A stretch of 45,141 nucleotides of DNA from an uncultured Lentisphaerota bacterium (lineage in GTDB: Bacteria > Verrucomicrobiota > Lentisphaeria > Victivallales > GWF2-50-93), in assembly GCA_903872565.1 (NCBI GenBank), contig CAIQLG010000038.1, forward strand, positions 1 through 45,141. The letters are read 5' to 3'. Position numbers and translations under genes: made by a program. The notes under the pieces were generated by a model that saw only the letters and a program-made list of their open reading frames with translations, was not told where the DNA came from and searched no databases. Of the stretch, positions 11,627 to 20,234 are shown one piece after another. Within the stretch, counting starts at the first letter, position 1; the number at the start of each line of letters is the position of its first letter.

Positions 11627-11714
11627 TTTAGGGCTAACTCCTGACTACCAGTTTGTATTATTTGTCAATGATACACGGGCTTTCTAAAAATTAAATGGCA
11701 CTTCACAGATCATA

Positions 11715-12050
11715 TTGAAATTTTATCAGGAACAGATTTCGATCCTCTTCGACACTGAACGAAGTGTTGTCACAAAACATCTCCGCAACATATTTCAGAC
11801 AGGTGAATTAGACAAGAAAAGCAATGTGCAAAAAATGCACATTGCTCTATCTGATAAGCCTGTCGCACTCTATCGTTTGGACGCCATCATCTCTGTTGGT
11901 TACCGTATAAACTCAAAGAGGGGCACACAGTTCCGTATATGGGCGACACGAGTTCTCCACGAACATATCATCAAAGGGTATACTGTCAATGAGAGCAGAC
12001 TCAAGGAGCTAAACCAGGCCATAAGGTTGATTGCGTGTTTCGCGGGGAAA
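11715..12050 (+). pseudogene. Remnant of a RhuM-family gene
   Basis: The translation contains the core of RhuM-type (virulence protein/Bro-N-like) proteins: 'DTERSVVTKHLRNIFQTGEL', 'ISVGYRINSKRGTQFRIWAT', 'HIIKGYTVNESRLKELNQAI'. The N-terminal part with the usual start is missing and the C-terminal two thirds are gone. The similarity ends at about 12050, a few bases before the stop of acsV on the other strand, and the frame runs on into antisense acsV. RhuM genes are typical cargo of mobile DNA. This one marks an old insertion and deletion between acsV and the DUF3786 gene. Confidence 0.75.
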
Positions 12051-12059
12051 ATAAGTTGT

Positions 12060-13982
12060 TTATTTTGTGGAGAAGGAATCTTTAAGTTTCTTGACTGTAG
12101 GGAAGCGGTTGATGTCGGTGTGCGGGAGGAAGAGCGCACCGGTGTACTGGTCCATATATGATGGAGATGTGTTGAGTTCCACATAGGTCATTTTTTTTGC
12201 GAGTTCGAGCTGTTTCTCCCTGAATTCCTTCGACATTAGAACCATGTAAGTGCCCATGAGCGAGGAGTTTCCAATGTAGTGGAATTTCTCGCGCGGGAGG
12301 TCGGGGATGAGCCCTATAATGATCGCCTTCTCGAGGTCGAGCGATCTTCCGAATCCGCCCGCAATATAGATTTTCGAGAGGTCATCAAAAGTCATCTGCA
12401 CCTGTTCCAGCATCAGATTGCAGGCGGAATATATGGCGGCCTTTGCGCGGATCATATTCTCGATGTCCATTTCGCTGATTGTAATGTCTTTCCCATTTGC
12501 ACTTTCCTTTGCAGGGACAATAATGTATCTCGCATGGCGACCCTCGATGATGACATATTTGGATTTTCTTGTCCTGTCCAATTTCCCTGACGGCTCAATC
12601 CAGCCGCTTATGAAAAGGCTTGCCAGCAGGGAAATCATTCCGGAGCCGCATATCCCCTTTGCCTTGACATTTCCTATCGTCCAGTATGTCGCCTTGCCGG
12701 TTTTGGGATCGACATTGACTCTTTCTACTGCGCCAAGTGCCGCTCTCATTCCGAACTCGATTCCGCCGCCTTCGAAGGCCGGGCCTGCGGAACACGCGCA
12801 TGTCAGCATGAATTCCGAGTTTCCGATCACAAGTTCGCCATTTGTGCCGATGTCGATGAAGAGGCATATTTCGCTTCCTTCCACGGCAAGATCCGTGCAC
12901 AGTATTCCTGCGGTAATGTCGCCACCCACATAACTCGCGACATGTGGAGAGAAATAAAGCCAGGCCTGCGGATTTATGGCGATGCCGACTTCTTCGGCGG
13001 TCAGGAAAGGGGATTCTCGGATCGCCGGCGTGTAGGGTTCGAGCCGGATATATTCCGGATTGATCCCGAGAAGTAGATGAATCATGGTGGTGTTGCCTGA
13101 TATGACTGCGGTGGAAATGTCGCGTAAGGCGACATTGTGTGTTTCGGCGGTCTGCCTGACCAGGCGATTGACGGAGTCTAGAACCCTTTTCCTTAGTTCC
13201 TCGAGCCGTTCAGGCTTCTTGGCATAGTTTATCCTGCTTATCACGTCGAGCCCGCAGTCAATCTGATCATTGTAGTCGCTTCTGACCGATATGACCTCTC
13301 CGAGATAGAGATGGACGAGTTCCACGGCGACTGTTGTCGTTCCGATGTCAACTGCGATTCCATAGTGATGGACTGTTGTGTCTCCTGGCTGAATATCTAT
13401 GAGATAGCATCTTCCACGATCATAGATGATTGTGAATGTCGCAGCGCCATCCTTTTCGCGGAGCGTCTCCGGGATTTTCCTAAGTACAGGCAGACTGCAG
13501 ACGATTTCGCATTCGCCCCAGAATTTCTTCAGCGCCCTGCAAAGCCTGTCATAATCGGAGAGGCCATCTTCGAGCTGGGGCTTGGGGACATTTATGAGCC
13601 ATTTGATTGTAAGAGGTTCATATTCATATCGTTCAGGAAGAAGTTCCTGCCTTATCAGACTGAAATCTTCGGTTGTGGCCTTGGTAAATTTACCGCCGGA
13701 TTTACCGATCTGCTCCGGCACCTCGACTTCAACAGGGTCGGTGAGGACTTTTGTCTTGCAGGCAAGGACATATCCGTCTGCGACGGCTGTGCGCGGAAGA
13801 ACCCCGAGACTGTCCGACTCGATGTTGCCGGAGAGGACATGGACAATACATTTGCCGCAGGAACCCTTCCCTCCGCAGGGGGAGTCAATGCTTATGCCAG
13901 CGTCTCGCGCAGCCTGCAGAAGTTCCGTTCCCGGTGGAACCTCTATCTGCTTTCCCGACGGCTTGAATGTTATAAGAGGCAT
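12060..13982 (-). CDS. acsV: Corrinoid reductive-activation protein AcsV (RACo-type)
   Basis: Redox protein that reactivates oxidised corrinoid iron-sulfur protein (CFeSP), using ATP and an electron donor to bring Co(II) back to Co(I). The N-terminal 90 residues or so are a plant-type [2Fe-2S] ferredoxin with ligands Cys36, Cys42, Cys45 and Cys75 ('SPCGGKGSCGKC', 'VLACKT'). The remainder is the DUF4445/ASKHA-fold ATPase with 'AVDIGTTTVAVELVHL', 'GNTTMIHLLLG', 'FIDIGTNGELVIG' and 'IAGGFGRSLDLEKAI'. Its 640 residues are normal for the family. It is the last intact gene of the acs cluster. In related clusters it directly adjoins acsC; here the pair is split by a RAYT transposase gene with its repeats. 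The stop lies about 10 bases from the rhuM remnant. Confidence 0.93.
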   Translation of the reverse strand: MPLITFKPSGKQIEVPPGTELLQAARDAGISIDSPCGGKGSCGKCIVHVLSGNIESDSLGVLPRTAVADGYVLACKTKVLTDPVEVEVPEQIGKSGGKFTKATTEDFSLIRQELLPERYEYEPLTIKWLINVPKPQLEDGLSDYDRLCRALKKFWGECEIVCSLPVLRKIPETLREKDGAATFTIIYDRGRCYLIDIQPGDTTVHHYGIAVDIGTTTVAVELVHLYLGEVISVRSDYNDQIDCGLDVISRINYAKKPERLEELRKRVLDSVNRLVRQTAETHNVALRDISTAVISGNTTMIHLLLGINPEYIRLEPYTPAIRESPFLTAEEVGIAINPQAWLYFSPHVASYVGGDITAGILCTDLAVEGSEICLFIDIGTNGELVIGNSEFMLTCACSAGPAFEGGGIEFGMRAALGAVERVNVDPKTGKATYWTIGNVKAKGICGSGMISLLASLFISGWIEPSGKLDRTRKSKYVIIEGRHARYIIVPAKESANGKDITISEMDIENMIRAKAAIYSACNLMLEQVQMTFDDLSKIYIAGGFGRSLDLEKAIIIGLIPDLPREKFHYIGNSSLMGTYMVLMSKEFREKQLELAKKMTYVELNTSPSYMDQYTGALFLPHTDINRFPTVKKLKDSFSTK

Positions 13983-14008
13983 TGCTTTTACAATCCTTTA
14001 TATTTTAT

Positions 14009-14115
14009 CGTCAGGCGATGCCTGACTTTGGACTGCGGTGGCTTGACGCCGCTTTAGAATAAAACAAATGCAAAGCGCAGTCAAGCCTGCGCACTCCAAA
14101 GAGCGCATTGCGCCC
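14009..14115. repeat. REP-like element, left copy beside RAYT gene
   Basis: About 105 bases, close to 90 percent identical by eye to the right copy at 14675-14778 and in the same orientation. Inside is a large imperfect palindrome: GGACTGCGGTGGCTTGAC pairs with GTCAAGCCTGCGCACTCC around a central CCGCTTTA...AAAGCG. A second hairpin CAGGCGATGCCTG stands at the left edge and GAGCGCATTGCGC at the right. Confidence 0.85.
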
Positions 14116-14127
14116 AAATACAAAAAA

Positions 14128-14661
14128 TCAAGAATAATCATCAAAAACATTAATATGGTCTGTTTTAAAAGATTCAACAGTTTTCCTAAAAGCCGGTACT
14201 GCAGACCGTTTAAACCAGGATGCTGAACACCAGTCGTAGTTCTCTGCTGCAGGAATAACTTTATGATGTACCGGATTATTATGAACATAATTCAATCTTG
14301 CAAGATATGATTTTTGATGGGTAATTCTGCTATCATAATATTGATACCACACACGTCTTTTCTCACTTTTATCCATCTTGTTGAATTGTATGGCCGTCAA
14401 TGTGTGCAGTTTTGATATCAATGTTTTCAAAGAATCAGGATTTTCTGGTGATAATGCGACAAAATGAAAATGGTTTGACATTATGGCCCATGCTTGAAGC
14501 TTCCATCCTAATTCAGTGGATATCTCAAACATCTTGTCCTGAAAAAAACTTAATTTTTCTGGTTGGTCTAAAATTCTTGATCTTAGATACGTGCCTGATG
14601 TCACCATATATGCTCCTTTTTCTGAAAGTCTGTGAACAGGTGAATGTGGCCAATCTGGCAT
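14128..14661 (-). CDS. REP-associated tyrosine transposase (RAYT, Y1_Tnp)
   Basis: Single-strand DNA transposase of the IS200/IS605-related Y1 superfamily, 177 residues. It has the HUH motif ('SNHFHFVAL'), the RAYT N-terminus 'WPHSPVHRLSEKGAYMVTS', and a helix 'SYLARLNYVHNNPV' that should carry the catalytic Tyr. The gene sits between acsV and acsC on their strand and is framed by two nearly identical REP-like repeats in direct orientation (14009-14115, 14675-14778), as expected for a RAYT with its cognate REPs. It appears intact. RAYTs usually move or maintain REP sequences rather than themselves. Its presence adds about 800 bases inside the acs operon and may separate acsV transcription from acsC. 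Confidence 0.93.
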   Translation of the reverse strand: MPDWPHSPVHRLSEKGAYMVTSGTYLRSRILDQPEKLSFFQDKMFEISTELGWKLQAWAIMSNHFHFVALSPENPDSLKTLISKLHTLTAIQFNKMDKSEKRRVWYQYYDSRITHQKSYLARLNYVHNNPVHHKVIPAAENYDWCSASWFKRSAVPAFRKTVESFKTDHINVFDDYS

Positions 14662-14674
14662 GTTTTTTCCCTTA

Positions 14675-14778
14675 CGTCAGGATACCTGACTTTGGACTGC
14701 GGTGGCTTGACACCGCTTTAAAATAAAACGAAGACAAAGCGCAGTCAAGCCTGCGCACTCCAAAGAGCGTATTGCGCT
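14675..14778. repeat. REP-like element, right copy beside RAYT gene
   Basis: Direct-orientation partner of the repeat at 14009-14115, sharing GACTTTGGACTGCGGTGGCT and GCGCAGTCAAGCCTGCGCAC. It differs by small changes at compensating positions (for example GAGCGTATTGCGCTC instead of GAGCGCATTGCGCCC). It ends ten bases before the acsC stop. Confidence 0.85.
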
Positions 14779-14788
14779 CGTATACGAA

Positions 14789-16126
14789 TTACTTCAATTT
14801 CGCCTTCACGTAACTTTCTATGTCGGCGGCCTCCTGTGGACCGACTGCGACCTTCCATCCGGGCAGGCTTTCCTCGAGTTCGCCGCTTATCTGTGCGACA
14901 TATCCCGGAATTATGATCTGACGGGTATCAACCTGTTTTTCAACTTCTATCTCCTTCATGAATTTAGCGATTGATGCGCCGGAGAATTTGCCTGCCGCCC
15001 AGGCGGTGAGGACGCTCATTCCTTCGCATTCTGGCACCACCAGCCAGGCATTTGTCCCGCTGTTCTCGATTTCCCCTGACACTATGAAATAAGTGAGGGA
15101 GAAGTTGGTTGTGACGAAGACAGGCGAATTTCTGGTTGGCTCGCCTATAGGATAGAGTTTGGGTTCGACCTGGATTGGTTTCTGCGGATCCGTGTAGATG
15201 TTGAGTCTCAAGGTCATAAGCGAGGCGAGCATTGCCGGATCAAAGACTGGCAGGACACAGATTCCGCCGTATTTCGTGATTTCATTTATCGCATCACCAG
15301 CTATATCAAACAGTTTTGTATTGCTGATGAACTTGATCGAGGGATAACCGAGTGCCTTGAAAGAGTCCTTCAAGGCCGCTCTGCGGGCGATGGAATTCAC
15401 CTGGAACTGCTCTGACAGAGAGAAGGTCTCGAAGTCGAGAATCATGCTGTTGAATCCGGCACCCTTGATTTTCGAGGTAAGCGCCGAAAGCTGTTCGAGA
15501 TCTGGTGCCGTAACCGCGAGGGCGTGTCCGTTCTCCTGGGCCACCTTGACAAGTTCGTCCGCATTTGCTGGTGTGGCGGACGAGATCACGCTGTTTGATC
15601 CTTTCACTGCGGCTGCAGCTGCAGACAGAGACTTGAGATTGGAACTTCTCATGATTATCGGGCGTTTTGTCTTCTGATATGCACTGAGACAGAGATCCGA
15701 GAATTTCACGGAATCGCCGCTCCTGTCCGTGACCGAGATGAGATCAACCACAAGTTTTTCTCCGACGCGTTCCAAAATATATCCTGCGATATCGGAAAGT
15801 TTTTTGTCAATATTGTCTGGGCTGTCCGTGTCGTCTATGTTCACGGCGAGAGCGGTCTTATTAACGAAAGTCTTCTCGTGCCTGTAGAGGACGGTTTCCT
15901 CCCCGAGACGGAGTTTTTTCTCTGGCCCGAGCTCCACGCATTTCACTGGCGGCTCGCTTGCCGCGCCGAGAACCTGCTTGGCCTCCTCGGATGCGTATGG
16001 GCACAGAGAGAGTTCCGCCTTTTTTGCGGCGAGTTTCATTGCGAATGCGAGGCAGGTGTTCGAACCGCACTCCTTGCAGTTTGTCTTGGGAAGAAGTTTC
16101 TGAATCTGTAATCCTGTCAAAGCCAT
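14789..16126 (-). CDS. acsC: Corrinoid iron-sulfur protein, large subunit
   Basis: Large (gamma) subunit of CFeSP, the methyl carrier that delivers CH3 from the methyl branch to the A-cluster of acetyl-CoA synthase. An N-terminal [4Fe-4S] domain has ligands Cys17, Cys20, Cys25 and Cys42 ('NCKECGSNTC', 'LCPYAS'). A TIM-barrel domain follows, then the C-terminal corrinoid-binding domain near 'PVFVTTNFSLTYFIVSGEIE' and 'GMSVLTAWAAGKFSGASIA'. Its 445 residues match the Moorella protein (about 446). A strong SD (CCAGGAGGTATTGATATG) precedes ATG 16126. The small-subunit partner is not a separate gene here but is fused to AcsB just upstream; a four-helix-bundle gene lies between the two. Confidence 0.97.
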   Translation of the reverse strand: MALTGLQIQKLLPKTNCKECGSNTCLAFAMKLAAKKAELSLCPYASEEAKQVLGAASEPPVKCVELGPEKKLRLGEETVLYRHEKTFVNKTALAVNIDDTDSPDNIDKKLSDIAGYILERVGEKLVVDLISVTDRSGDSVKFSDLCLSAYQKTKRPIIMRSSNLKSLSAAAAAVKGSNSVISSATPANADELVKVAQENGHALAVTAPDLEQLSALTSKIKGAGFNSMILDFETFSLSEQFQVNSIARRAALKDSFKALGYPSIKFISNTKLFDIAGDAINEITKYGGICVLPVFDPAMLASLMTLRLNIYTDPQKPIQVEPKLYPIGEPTRNSPVFVTTNFSLTYFIVSGEIENSGTNAWLVVPECEGMSVLTAWAAGKFSGASIAKFMKEIEVEKQVDTRQIIIPGYVAQISGELEESLPGWKVAVGPQEAADIESYVKAKLK

Positions 16127-16140
16127 ATCAATACCTCCTG

Positions 16141-16224
16141 GATTATTGGATTGTTGGATTATTGGATTGTTGGGAAGAAGAAACTGTTGGATTGATGGAT
16201 TGTTGGATTATTGGATTGCTGGAG
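16141..16224. repeat. TGGATT tandem array, left arm
   Basis: Tandem degenerate units of the type TTGGATTATTGGATTGT, interrupted once by GGGAAGAAGAAAC. Together with 16681-16717, which carries the complementary units (CCATCAATCCATAAATCC), it forms an inverted pair around the four-helix-bundle gene. The 3' end of that gene is translated repeat. Confidence 0.8.
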
Positions 16225-16673
16225 ATTTGGGAGGAAGAATATAGAGAGTTAGATTCACGAATCAATATGCTTTGATTCCACGTTCCTTCTTTCTCTTTCT
16301 TCTCGAGGGATTCAATAAGTTTCAAAAGTCCATTTTCGAGTTTAAAAGCAAGGCTGTCAAGTTCTTCAAAATCTGATTGATCTATTTGTCCAGCCTTTTT
16401 ATATGCGTGTATACCAGATATAGACTCTCCAAGAGAGCCCTTTGCAATCGTCAAAAAATTTATATATTCTTTTATTGTTTTCCTGCAATATCCTTCGGCA
16501 ATATTTCTGTGGATCGAGTCGCTTGATGAAATAGCCTGTGAAGCCACTTTCTTCAGTTCGAATGGAAAATTTCTGAAAATATTACAAGTCCTCACATAGA
16601 AATCAATGGAATCAATCCATACTCTGAGTTTCATGTAACCCCTGTTTATATTTCGCCTATGCATTTCTTCCAT
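16143..16673 (-). CDS. Four-helix-bundle protein (S23/IVP family)
   Basis: Member of the four-helix-bundle family first seen in intervening sequences of 23S rRNA genes. The signature is clear: 'NRGYMKLRVWIDSIDFYV', 'SIHRNIAEGYCRKT', 'EYINFLTIAKGSLGE', then a last helix. I chose ATG 16673 because 'NRGYxKLRVW' is the usual N-terminus and a GGGGA lies before it; ATG 16634 is a possible alternative. The final 25 residues or so (Asn/Pro/Ser/Gln-rich) are translated from the flanking TGGATT repeats and lie outside the family. It sits between acsC and the AcsB-AcsD gene but has no link to acetogenesis. I read it as an inserted element with inverted repeat arrays. Molecular function unknown, possibly nucleic-acid binding. 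Confidence 0.85.
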   Translation of the reverse strand: MEEMHRRNINRGYMKLRVWIDSIDFYVRTCNIFRNFPFELKKVASQAISSSDSIHRNIAEGYCRKTIKEYINFLTIAKGSLGESISGIHAYKKAGQIDQSDFEELDSLAFKLENGLLKLIESLEKKEKEGTWNQSILIRESNSLYSSSQISSNPIIQQSINPTVSSSQQSNNPTIQ

Positions 16674-16680
16674 ATTGTCC

Positions 16681-16717
16681 CCATCAATCCATAAATCCAC
16701 TAATCCATTAATCCCTT
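16681..16717. repeat. TGGATT tandem array, right arm
   Basis: Units CCATCAATCC, ATAAATCC, ACTAATCC and ATTAATCCC in the orientation opposite to 16141-16224. On the coding strand of the enclosed gene this reads GGATTAATGGATTAGTGG upstream of its start. It abuts the stop codon of the AcsB-AcsD gene. Confidence 0.75.
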
Positions 16718-16718
16718 G

Positions 16719-19700
16719 TTATTTCCCCATAAGTTTTACGATGGTTTTTCTGAGCGCGACAGCGGCATCCGGATTGTACATGATCAGGATGTCAGCGCCT
16801 GAATACAGCAGATTGGTGGCGGTGGTGTATTCCCACAACGCTGCACGTTCCGCAAGTTTTCCCCAGGCCGGGAAGTCCTTCTCCTCGGCCTTGCTTTCCT
16901 TGATCTTTGCGCACTCCTGGCCGGGTGAAACGATCATCGGCCCCGCGAGCATTTTGTCGCCCATTATTCCGGTGTAGCGGACACGCTCCATCACGGAATA
17001 AGTGTATTCTATCCCATAGCCTGCCGCGCCAGTCATCGGATCCATCATTATCTGTTCGAGCTTGACATCCATGTTTGTCAGGAGGATGTTCAGCTGCTTC
17101 GCTATGTTCACATCAATTGGAGACTGCGACACGATCGAATGTCCATATCCGATTGCAGCCCCCGCGATTGTCCTGTAGTTGTTCTGCTCGACCCAGTTGA
17201 GCAGGAGGTTTTCCCCAGCGCAAGCCTGGGCGACAGCTTTCATTATCTCGTTGTTCTTCTCGAAGCTGTTGTGACCCGTGATGATCAGCGGGACATCAAC
17301 GGCCTGAAGCACAGATTTCACGAGCTTCACGGAATCCTCCGCCGAACGGTTGCCCTTCTCAGGATGTGTTCCTTCGAGCCGGACGCTGATCATGTCGGCA
17401 CCATATTTTTCGACGCATGCCTTGGCCATCTTTGCAGGCTCGGAAAGAAGATTCCCGTACGCCTTTCTGAGCACTTCGGGATATTTCTCGCTGACTATAT
17501 CGAAGACTTCCATTGCGACGAGAGGCCTGTTTGGCATTTGTCCTTCCCATAGATGGAACGGCATGCATGTTGCGCCACCGACATTGTATGTCTTGCCTCT
17601 GGTTCCGCCTTCTTTCTTTGTCGCCCCCAGTTTCACTGTCCAAACAGGGAATTCGCTTTTCTCCTTTCTGATCTTGAAAGTCTTCAGGGATGAAAGTCTT
17701 TCCTCGGCGGATGGCCCTTTCACGGCGGACTCCGCTTTTTCGACGGTACTGGGAGCGGATGTGAGGTTTTCCTGCGTTCCAATCTCTTCAGATTTTCTGC
17801 CTGCCAGTTTTTCCCCGAGGTACTTCTCGCTCAGGGTCGCTATGATGTCCTGGACAATTTCCCTCGATACCAGGGATTTGATTTCACCTGTGACTTCCCT
17901 GACTATTCTTGACTTGAGTTCGTCAATCATATCTGGTGTTATCTTCATTTGACCCACATCCGATTTGCCTGCTGGCGGCTGATCTATTTTTTCGGAAGGC
18001 GGAGCCTTTGTTTCAGGTTCCGATTCCACTTGTGCGGTTTCCGATGCTGCATAGATTGACATGTCCTCCATTGCAATGGCCGGATGGCCGACCTTCTCAA
18101 GATGCTGGCGCACAGCTCCCGCCTCGATTGCAACTGTTTCATCGGCGATCTTGTCGAGGAGATCCGGGACTCCCTGTTCCTTGAATCGCAGTTTAAGATC
18201 TGCCGCGAGGAGTTCCTTCAATTCCTTGGGCATCCATACGAGCCGTTTGAAGCCGCCTTCGGCCCCGAGGAATTTTCTCGATGTGAGGAAGACTTTTCCG
18301 CATCCCATGAATCCTGGAGTCTGCTGTCCGCCCCCGACATTTCCAGCAAGAGTGGAGAATGTCATGCCGACTGGTGTTTCACCCAGATATTCTCGGTTGA
18401 CAACCATAACTCCATTGCATTCAGGGAGATATGCACATATGGCTTCGAAGCATCCACAGCTTGTCATAGGCCTGTCCATGATGGAATATGCGCAGAATGA
18501 ATCTACCGTCTTGTGGCTGTTGGTATGGACATATTCGTTGATGCCCCTCCATATTCCTTTTTTCTGGTCGAGAAGTTCCCCCTTCTTGACCGGCTGGTTA
18601 GGGCCAGTCTCGTCAATTTCGAATGCGGCCTTTCCATCGAGCCAGTTGTATGCGCCACACAGCCCGAGTCTTTCAGGAGTTATGATGCAGACGTGGTTCG
18701 GTGCAAACGACTGGCAGAGGAGGCAGGAATAGAAAGTGTCAACCGACTCGTCTGTCATTGATTCGAGGCGGCGGTTTCGCTCGTCATATACTTTTCTCGC
18801 GATGGCGAGCCGTTTTTCGACCTCCTTCTTGTCAGTCACGAGTGTGACCTTGACCTTGTCCACAATTGCCGGGTAATCAGACAGCAGTTTTGCATGAATG
18901 ATTTCACCGTAGTGCTTGAGCCTCAAGCCTTTTGCAAATCCGGATTTCGATATGCGTGTCCAGATTATATCTCTCTGTCCCATATGCCAAATACCTTCAG
19001 CCCCATTGACAAGGTGATGAATCTGGCGTTCAAGGATTGGTTCGAAGTCCGACTGCATCTTGCGGCCTGCAACCTCGACCCATATGGCGAGCGGCAGGGC
19101 TTCCCCCTCTTTGGCGGCATCAATGTCCGGGCCTATGACTTCGATTTCCCCGTCGTTGATCTGCTCGAGATCCACTGATGTTACAAATTCGAACGCGGGT
19201 GTCTTGTTGCCGCCGAACTCGACTTGGACATCGGCCTTTCTTATGCGTTCCCCCTCGAATGCGGGTCCGTAGGGGACGGGGATTGGAACTTTCGTGATTT
19301 TGACCTTGCATCCTCTGACCTCTAGTGCCTTCTCCACCATTGTCTCTGGTGGAACATTGGAAACAACATGCTCGTACGTGCAGACGCCTGTCGGAAGGAT
19401 TTCCGGTATGTTGGTGTCGGAAATCACTGGAAACCCATAGTTTATCGCGCCAGCGGCGGCGGCATATTTGTCAGGCGTAACTTCGCCGAAAGCGAGGACG
19501 AACGCGAATATTCTGTCCTTGTTGTATTTGAGATTGGCCCTGAAGTCTCCGGGCTGGACGCCACCGAACGAGAGGGCTGCGCGGTTCGCGAATCCCAGCG
19601 CGTATATGAGGGCCGAGACATCTCTTCCGAACGGGACGAGTCTGGTTTCCCAACCTAGCTGAACTCCTTCTTCCGCAAGCTGTTCCGCAAATTGCTTTCC

Positions 19701-20234
19701 ATTCGTGCATCCTGCCATGAATACGTAGAGGTTCTTCTCCTGAAGTTCCTTGGCTATCTTAACCGCAATTTTGCTGTTGGGAGCAGCACCTGTGATCGCC
19801 GCGAAACCTGGAGCGGAACCGTCCACAAATTCGATGCCGCGTTCACGCATTATGACATCGTTCGCGGCTCCAAGCCATATTCCGTCCACGGGGTTTGGAC
19901 CGATCAGATATTTGCAGGCCTCTATGACTTCGCATGCGAAGAGTGCCGCGGCTCCTGCATCGAGCGCCTTGCCGAGGTATGGCAGCCAGGTCTTTTCCGT
20001 CGGCCTTGCCGGCAGAAGTGACTTTGCCCTTCCAAGTATCCGCCTGAGATCCGAAAGCTTCTCCATTTTCTCCCCGGTGAATGAATATATCACCGGCAGG
20101 TAGTATGCGGTGCTTGGGAAAGCAACCGCGCAAGATTCGCCTTTTTCCTTAACAGCCTTGTCGAGAATGGCTTCTGCCTTCGCTACCCACTCGACTGCTC
20201 CATCAATTGCACTGCCGCAGATTATTTTTGACAT
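16719..20234 (-). CDS. acsB-acsD: Fusion of acetyl-CoA synthase (AcsB) and CFeSP small subunit (AcsD)
   Basis: One uninterrupted frame of 1171 residues. Residues 1 to about 735 are acetyl-CoA synthase, which joins CO, a methyl group and CoA at the Ni-Ni-[4Fe-4S] A-cluster. All ligands are present at positions within two residues of the Moorella enzyme: Cys504, Cys507, Cys516 and Cys526 for the cubane, and Cys593-Gly-Cys595 for the distal nickel. Residues from about 850 to the end match the full CFeSP small subunit (AcsD, about 322 residues; 'GGATCMPFHLWEG', 'EGTHPEKGNRS', 'MMDPMTGAAGYGIEYTYSVM'). The linker of about 115 residues is Pro/Glu/Lys-rich, then has a predicted amphipathic helix ('SRIVREVTGEIKSLVSREIV'). 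AcsB and AcsD are normally separate polypeptides. No internal stop or obvious re-start is visible. Its ATG overlaps the cooS stop by one base (TGATG). Confidence 0.95.
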   Translation of the reverse strand: MSKIICGSAIDGAVEWVAKAEAILDKAVKEKGESCAVAFPSTAYYLPVIYSFTGEKMEKLSDLRRILGRAKSLLPARPTEKTWLPYLGKALDAGAAALFACEVIEACKYLIGPNPVDGIWLGAANDVIMRERGIEFVDGSAPGFAAITGAAPNSKIAVKIAKELQEKNLYVFMAGCTNGKQFAEQLAEEGVQLGWETRLVPFGRDVSALIYALGFANRAALSFGGVQPGDFRANLKYNKDRIFAFVLAFGEVTPDKYAAAAGAINYGFPVISDTNIPEILPTGVCTYEHVVSNVPPETMVEKALEVRGCKVKITKVPIPVPYGPAFEGERIRKADVQVEFGGNKTPAFEFVTSVDLEQINDGEIEVIGPDIDAAKEGEALPLAIWVEVAGRKMQSDFEPILERQIHHLVNGAEGIWHMGQRDIIWTRISKSGFAKGLRLKHYGEIIHAKLLSDYPAIVDKVKVTLVTDKKEVEKRLAIARKVYDERNRRLESMTDESVDTFYSCLLCQSFAPNHVCIITPERLGLCGAYNWLDGKAAFEIDETGPNQPVKKGELLDQKKGIWRGINEYVHTNSHKTVDSFCAYSIMDRPMTSCGCFEAICAYLPECNGVMVVNREYLGETPVGMTFSTLAGNVGGGQQTPGFMGCGKVFLTSRKFLGAEGGFKRLVWMPKELKELLAADLKLRFKEQGVPDLLDKIADETVAIEAGAVRQHLEKVGHPAIAMEDMSIYAASETAQVESEPETKAPPSEKIDQPPAGKSDVGQMKITPDMIDELKSRIVREVTGEIKSLVSREIVQDIIATLSEKYLGEKLAGRKSEEIGTQENLTSAPSTVEKAESAVKGPSAEERLSSLKTFKIRKEKSEFPVWTVKLGATKKEGGTRGKTYNVGGATCMPFHLWEGQMPNRPLVAMEVFDIVSEKYPEVLRKAYGNLLSEPAKMAKACVEKYGADMISVRLEGTHPEKGNRSAEDSVKLVKSVLQAVDVPLIITGHNSFEKNNEIMKAVAQACAGENLLLNWVEQNNYRTIAGAAIGYGHSIVSQSPIDVNIAKQLNILLTNMDVKLEQIMMDPMTGAAGYGIEYTYSVMERVRYTGIMGDKMLAGPMIVSPGQECAKIKESKAEEKDFPAWGKLAERAALWEYTTATNLLYSGADILIMYNPDAAVALRKTIVKLMGK

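Noticed and set aside
12051..12161. The C-terminal part of the plus-strand rhuM frame
   Set aside because: From about 12050 on the frame is antisense acsV, so it is not part of the RhuM protein.
16141..16224. A possible CRISPR array in the TTGGATTATTGGATTGT repeats
   Set aside because: The units are 6-9 bases, directly adjacent and degenerate, with no spacers and no cas genes.
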